Below are positions 12,228-12,347 of a stretch of DNA of 12,347 nucleotides, piece after piece. The stretch comes from JACPTG01 sp964504135 (GTDB lineage Archaea > Nanobdellota > Nanobdellia > Woesearchaeales > UBA10216), in contig CAZDCW010000039.1 of the NCBI GenBank assembly GCA_964504135.1, forward strand, positions 1 through 12,347, given 5' to 3'. The notes under the pieces are model-generated. The model was given only the letters and a program-made list of their open reading frames with translations. It had not been told where the DNA came from and did not search any database. Position numbers and translations under genes: made by a program. Each line of letters starts with the position of its first letter. Positions within the stretch are counted from its first letter, which is position 1.

Positions 12228-12305
12228 CAAAAATCCGCCATTGAAGCGAGGAGCGTAAAGCCTCGTGCCTTTAGGCCGAGGATAGCTCCGAGCGGCGGAT
12301 TTTTG
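12228..12305. repeat. Inverted repeat 2, long nested hairpin
   Basis: Outer arms CAAAAATCCGCC (12228-12239) and GGCGGATTTTTG (12294-12305) are perfect 12-bp inverted repeats. Inside, GGAGC (12250-12254) pairs GCTCC (12285-12289). A core stem CCTCG-t-GCC with loop TTTA and GGC-CGAGG spans 12261-12281. The 78-nt unit with long terminal inverted repeats resembles a miniature inverted-repeat element or the subterminal hairpins of IS200/IS605 elements. Confidence 0.75.
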
Positions 12306-12347
12306 TTACCTGTAAACTGCGAATTTCTGCCTGAAAAGCTTTGACGC
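12306..12347. other. Right edge, nothing recognised
   Basis: 42 nt after the second inverted repeat. No gene start, RNA or repeat can be supported at this length. Confidence 0.3.

Noticed and set aside
1..12347. CRISPR array
   Set aside because: No short direct repeats at regular 60-70 nt spacing were seen; the only direct repeat is the pair at the tRNA.

Overview
This window looks like a piece of an archaeal chromosome, most likely from a DPANN-type lineage (the lineage is an inference). Archaeal signs are ribosomal protein eL15, a Rad50 with a zinc hook, an archaeal-type bifunctional phosphoglucose/phosphomannose isomerase and a free-standing AlaX editing protein. Almost every protein gene also has a TATA-like box about 26 to 30 nt before its start codon and no Shine-Dalgarno at the usual spacing, which points to leaderless mRNAs.

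Layout. 1-1658 (minus strand): a YprB/COG3359 RNase H-fold exonuclease that runs off the left edge, preceded by alaX. 1752-3106 (plus): a DUF1385 membrane protein overlapping a small unknown gene by 4 nt. 3120-3269 (minus): a 49-residue zinc-ribbon protein. 3415-3968 (minus): a deletion scar in which the N-terminus of an MBOAT acyltransferase (AlgI-like) is joined out of frame to the C-terminus of an AlgX/AlgJ-like SGNH protein. 4074-4628 (minus): eL15. It is divergent from 4704-5729 (plus), the sugar-phosphate isomerase, followed by 5765-7996 rad50 and 8033-8875, an unrecognised all-helical protein with an internal repeat.

8942-10547 is the most unusual part. A tRNA-Pro(GGG) gene is followed by a single COG1373-type ATPase gene (AAA_14 plus DUF4143), and then by a second copy of the tRNA 3' end plus about 59 nt of its downstream flank. 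The two copies are 79 nt long and match at 73 positions by hand alignment. The direct repeat starts exactly in the T-loop, as attL/attR repeats of tRNA-targeted integrative elements do. The enclosed unit is only 1423 bp and has no integrase. It may be a cargo-only mini-island, a decayed remnant or a passively mobilised element.

10628-11095 (plus) is a small polytopic membrane protein. 11120-12076 (minus) is a D-2-hydroxyacid dehydrogenase, probably started at a GTG. Upstream of it, at 12174-12305, lies a dense cluster of long inverted repeats and TTTA-loop hairpins that resembles a MITE or the ends of an IS200/IS605-type element.

Most genes appear to be separately promoted housekeeping functions: translation quality control, translation, central carbon metabolism and DNA repair. 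The accessory or mobile-type signals are the tRNA-flanked ATPase, the MBOAT/AlgX scar and the right-end hairpin cluster.
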